Origin: Bacteroidota bacterium
Lineage (GTDB): Bacteria; Bacteroidota; Bacteroidia; Bacteroidales; VadinHA17
DNA length: 7,282 bases
Assembly (NCBI GenBank): GCA_016868515.1
Contig: VGGM01000073.1
Location: forward strand, 1 to 7,282
Reading direction: 5' to 3'
Position numbers and translations under genes: made by a program. The notes beneath the pieces were generated by a model that was given only the letters and a program-made list of their open reading frames with translations, did not search any database and was not told the origin of the DNA. Positions 4,788 through 7,282 of this stretch are shown piece after piece. Position 1 is the first letter of the stretch, and every line of letters begins with the position of its first letter.

Positions 4788-7280
4788 CTATCTTATTATG
4801 TGCCCGAAGAATATTGAGTTCATAAATATTCTGTCCGATCCGTACCATATGGCCCTGAAATTGGTATTCTCATAAAGTGAGATAACCCTTCCTCCAGAAA
4901 CATGTGCCGTAGCGAATGCCGATCGTGCAATCCGCTCAACATTCTCCCTGCTTGCATATCCGCTAAGCAGTGGTGTTTCCGTGAACTTTACAGGGGTGTT
5001 GAATATGTCGCTTCCCGGTTCGTAGGCAGCTATTCCCTGTTTGAAAACCGGCAGTTCAGACCTGTAATATCCGTAACAGAGCGGGTGTGTCAGATCCATC
5101 ACCGTATTGAAGATGGTTCCCGGAATGGTATGTGGTGAGACCGGACGGTCGCCGTAGACCGGATTTTCCGGAGATGGATTTCTTACTCCCGGAATGGCCG
5201 TGGTGTTTATAAAGTTATTACCTGCAAGCCAGCTATTACCGCCCTTGTAGCCAATTATCACTCCGCCGGCACGGTTCCATCGTCTGAGTGACTCCATACC
5301 CTGCTCGGAAATACCGGGTGTTCCGGCCACAATAATAACATTATACCTGTCGGGCGATATTGAATTGAATCTATCTGACGATACCAGTGTTACCGGAATG
5401 TTGAAGCGCACGTCGAGCATATGCCATATCTCTCCGGCATCCCTGCTGTTAATACCACCATCTACCATAAGGGCAATTGAAGGCTTGCGAAGAAGTGTGA
5501 ATTCTGAACTGCCCAGGTCAACGCCGGTATTGGGCGTTAATCCTGTGGTAGTGCCGTATATCTCTGTATTGTATCTGCCGGCCAGTTCCTGAAGGAATCT
5601 GTTGAGTTCCTCCCTGCCAGTCGGCTGGTCGTAGGCGTGAATCATTATGGTACCATTAGGGAAACTCTTTTTGAGTCTGCCATCGTCGACAATGAAGGGT
5701 TGTGTGGCAACCCTTACCGTTAATCCTGCTTCAAGAATCTGGAAGAGAAGAGAGTAGGAGAGGTAGTCATTCATCTCGAAGAGGTATGCGTAGGTATCGG
5801 CTCCTGCCTTAAGCCTGCCTGAATTTACAGGAGGGGCTTCGGTTACGGCCCTCCCTTTTAAACTGGCGGCTGCTTTTGCATCTTTTACCGGTGCGAAGGG
5901 GATATTGAACGACATGGCCACGTTCCATGCTGAGATATCGTAGAACCTCATTGTCTCGAACTCGAAGGCTGTCTCGAAGAGAGACCGTATAAACCTGAAG
6001 GCAGGTTGTCCGGTTGGTATAAAGAAGCTCTCTTCAGCCCTGAAGGTTATTCCATCGGCGGTAATGTCTTTCTGAAGATGGTAAATCTCAATATGGTGCT
6101 GCAGGAGGTGGTCAATAAAGAAAGAGAGTTTCGATTTATCGTCGGGTTCGGAAAAGAGATATCCCTTAACCGGGTGTCTTCCGGCTTCCTCAATTGCAGA
6201 TATATAGAACTCTCTCTGAAACTCAAGCAGCCGTGTGCGCATCGAAAGTGCTGCATCTGTTGTTGAGAGTGCCATAGTAAACTGATTCCTGATGGCAAAA
6301 GGGAATGAGAGGAGCCCTGATGCCACTTCGCGGAGGTGTGATTTCGGACCGGCCTGTTCGATGAGTATACCTATAGAGCCGTGAATATCGGGATATGATG
6401 AGCCATAACCGGGATATAGGTTATCAAAAACCTCCTCCTGGAAATAGAGGCTGCCTATCCTGTTGGTATGTTTTGCGTGCCATGTGCCTATCTCTGCTGT
6501 CAGTTCATAGTTCTTTTCCGGGACAAGCGGATTGTTGGCCAGCGGATCGCCCGGTTCCCAGAAAAAAGTTGAATTGGCACCCATCTCATGGTGGTCGATA
6601 ACAATGGTGGGGAACCACCTGTGAAATGCGGCTACCCTGCCGGCGCTCTCAGGGTGTTGAAGCACCAGCCAGTCGCGGTTAAGGTCGAACCAGTAGTGAT
6701 TGGTTCTTCCCCCGGGCCATGGCTCGCTGAATACTCGGGAGTTGGGATCGGGTACCGGGTCGACGCTCTTATGCATATTTACCCATGCTGAGTGGCGATG
6801 GTAGCCGTCGGGATTCAGATTGGGATCGATCAGGATTACCGTATTTGCCAATAGATTGTCGAAATCACTACCCATGCCTGCAACAAAGTGGTAAGCGGCA
6901 ACAAGAGATGCATTCTGAGCACTCGATTCGTTACCATGCACGCCATAGGCCAGTTTAATTATTACCGGCATATTTTCAATATCGAGAGATGGTGATTGTG
7001 CTGGATCTCTCAGCATCAGGTGGCGCTGCCTTATTCTCTCAATGTTTTTTATATTCTCCGGTGAGCTTATTATCAGGTCGCCCAAAACCCTCTGTTCGTG
7101 ACTTCGGCCGTACTCCTCCCAGATGGCCCGGTCTGATATCCTTGCCAGCTCTTTCATGTAGAGAATAAGATTGTCGTGGGTTACGTGCCACTCACCCACC
7201 TCATGACCTATAATGACGGCAGGTACGGGTATGGCCGGATTGTAATTTACATTTTCCGGCAGGTAGTAACTCAGAGGAGT
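4788..7280 (-). CDS. M14-family zinc carboxypeptidase with C-terminal GATase1-like region, 5' partial
   Basis: This is a metallopeptidase expected to remove C-terminal residues from peptides, most likely outside the cytoplasm. The frame runs unbroken to the right edge and upstream codons read T-P-L-S-Y-Y-L-P-E and then V-I-I-G-H-E, typical of the start of the mature protein in this subfamily. The GTG at 7199 is therefore not the start, and any signal peptide lies beyond the window. Counting from that GTG, zinc ligands are H88 and E91 (HGNE) and a histidine of DHHEMG (203/204). The substrate-binding Asn-Arg is N174/R175 (LNRDW) and the catalytic Glu is E281 (GILIEQAG). After the peptidase domain (to about 310) come helical and alpha/beta segments. 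Residues about 572-655 resemble a class I glutamine-amidotransferase fold (SIALMVDGG, VIIVAGTPG, GGVIIGYKGG), but the nucleophile position has Tyr rather than Cys, so this part is probably structural or binding. It converges on the hydrogenase genes across 45 bp and looks functionally unrelated. The substrate is unknown. Confidence 0.92.
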   Translation of the reverse strand, partial: TPLSYYLPENVNYNPAIPVPAVIIGHEVGEWHVTHDNLILYMKELARISDRAIWEEYGRSHEQRVLGDLIISSPENIKNIERIRQRHLMLRDPAQSPSLDIENMPVIIKLAYGVHGNESSAQNASLVAAYHFVAGMGSDFDNLLANTVILIDPNLNPDGYHRHSAWVNMHKSVDPVPDPNSRVFSEPWPGGRTNHYWFDLNRDWLVLQHPESAGRVAAFHRWFPTIVIDHHEMGANSTFFWEPGDPLANNPLVPEKNYELTAEIGTWHAKHTNRIGSLYFQEEVFDNLYPGYGSSYPDIHGSIGILIEQAGPKSHLREVASGLLSFPFAIRNQFTMALSTTDAALSMRTRLLEFQREFYISAIEEAGRHPVKGYLFSEPDDKSKLSFFIDHLLQHHIEIYHLQKDITADGITFRAEESFFIPTGQPAFRFIRSLFETAFEFETMRFYDISAWNVAMSFNIPFAPVKDAKAAASLKGRAVTEAPPVNSGRLKAGADTYAYLFEMNDYLSYSLLFQILEAGLTVRVATQPFIVDDGRLKKSFPNGTIMIHAYDQPTGREELNRFLQELAGRYNTEIYGTTTGLTPNTGVDLGSSEFTLLRKPSIALMVDGGINSRDAGEIWHMLDVRFNIPVTLVSSDRFNSISPDRYNVIIVAGTPGISEQGMESLRRWNRAGGVIIGYKGGNSWLAGNNFINTTAIPGVRNPSPENPVYGDRPVSPHTIPGTIFNTVMDLTHPLCYGYYRSELPVFKQGIAAYEPGSDIFNTPVKFTETPLLSGYASRENVERIARSAFATAHVSGGRVISLYENTNFRAIWYGSDRIFMNSIFFGHIIR

Positions 7281-7282
7281 TT

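Noticed and set aside
7197..7199. GTG as the start codon of the M14 carboxypeptidase
   Set aside because: The frame continues upstream without a stop to the window edge, and the upstream residues match the expected start of the mature peptidase domain.

Overview
The window looks like part of a Bacteroidota chromosome, probably an anaerobic, fermentative member of the Bacteroidales or a related order. This is inferred from three things: none of the internal starts has a Shine-Dalgarno sequence, there is a good Bacteroidota-type promoter (ATTG, 20 bp, TATCTTTG) upstream of hydG, and the left-hand genes belong to anaerobic hydrogen and redox metabolism. No rRNA, tRNA, CRISPR array, insertion sequence or attachment site was seen. 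Coding density is very high; the longest gap is 74 bp.

Positions 2-4742 hold five genes on the + strand. (1) The 3' part of a REC-histidine kinase fusion, cut by the left edge. (2) rex, an NAD(H)-sensing transcriptional repressor. (3) A RibF-family FAD synthetase whose riboflavin-kinase half has lost its signature residues. (4) hydG, the radical SAM tyrosine lyase that makes the CO/CN ligands of the [FeFe]-hydrogenase H-cluster. (5) A 178-residue protein made of two tandem TM1266-type (iron-only hydrogenase system regulator) domains. Gaps of 26, 12, 74 and 18 bp suggest two transcription units, kinase-rex-ribF and hydG-TM1266, with a promoter in the 74-bp gap. Together the genes suggest hydrogenase maturation linked to NADH/NAD+ sensing, phosphotransfer signalling and flavin supply. 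HydE, HydF and the hydrogenase structural genes are not in the window.

Positions 4788-7280 on the - strand hold one large gene converging on the hydrogenase block across a 45-bp gap. It encodes a large M14-family zinc carboxypeptidase with a complete set of metal and catalytic residues, followed by a long C-terminal region containing a glutamine-amidotransferase-like fold that appears to lack the catalytic cysteine. The reading frame stays open to the right edge, so its true start and any signal peptide lie outside the window.

The most unusual points are the kinase-dead RibF in a hydrogenase locus, the tandem TM1266 protein, the altered DNA-binding wing of Rex, and the separate hydG promoter. 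Nothing here amounts to a wholly new system; the interest lies in the combination and in these departures from the usual family members.
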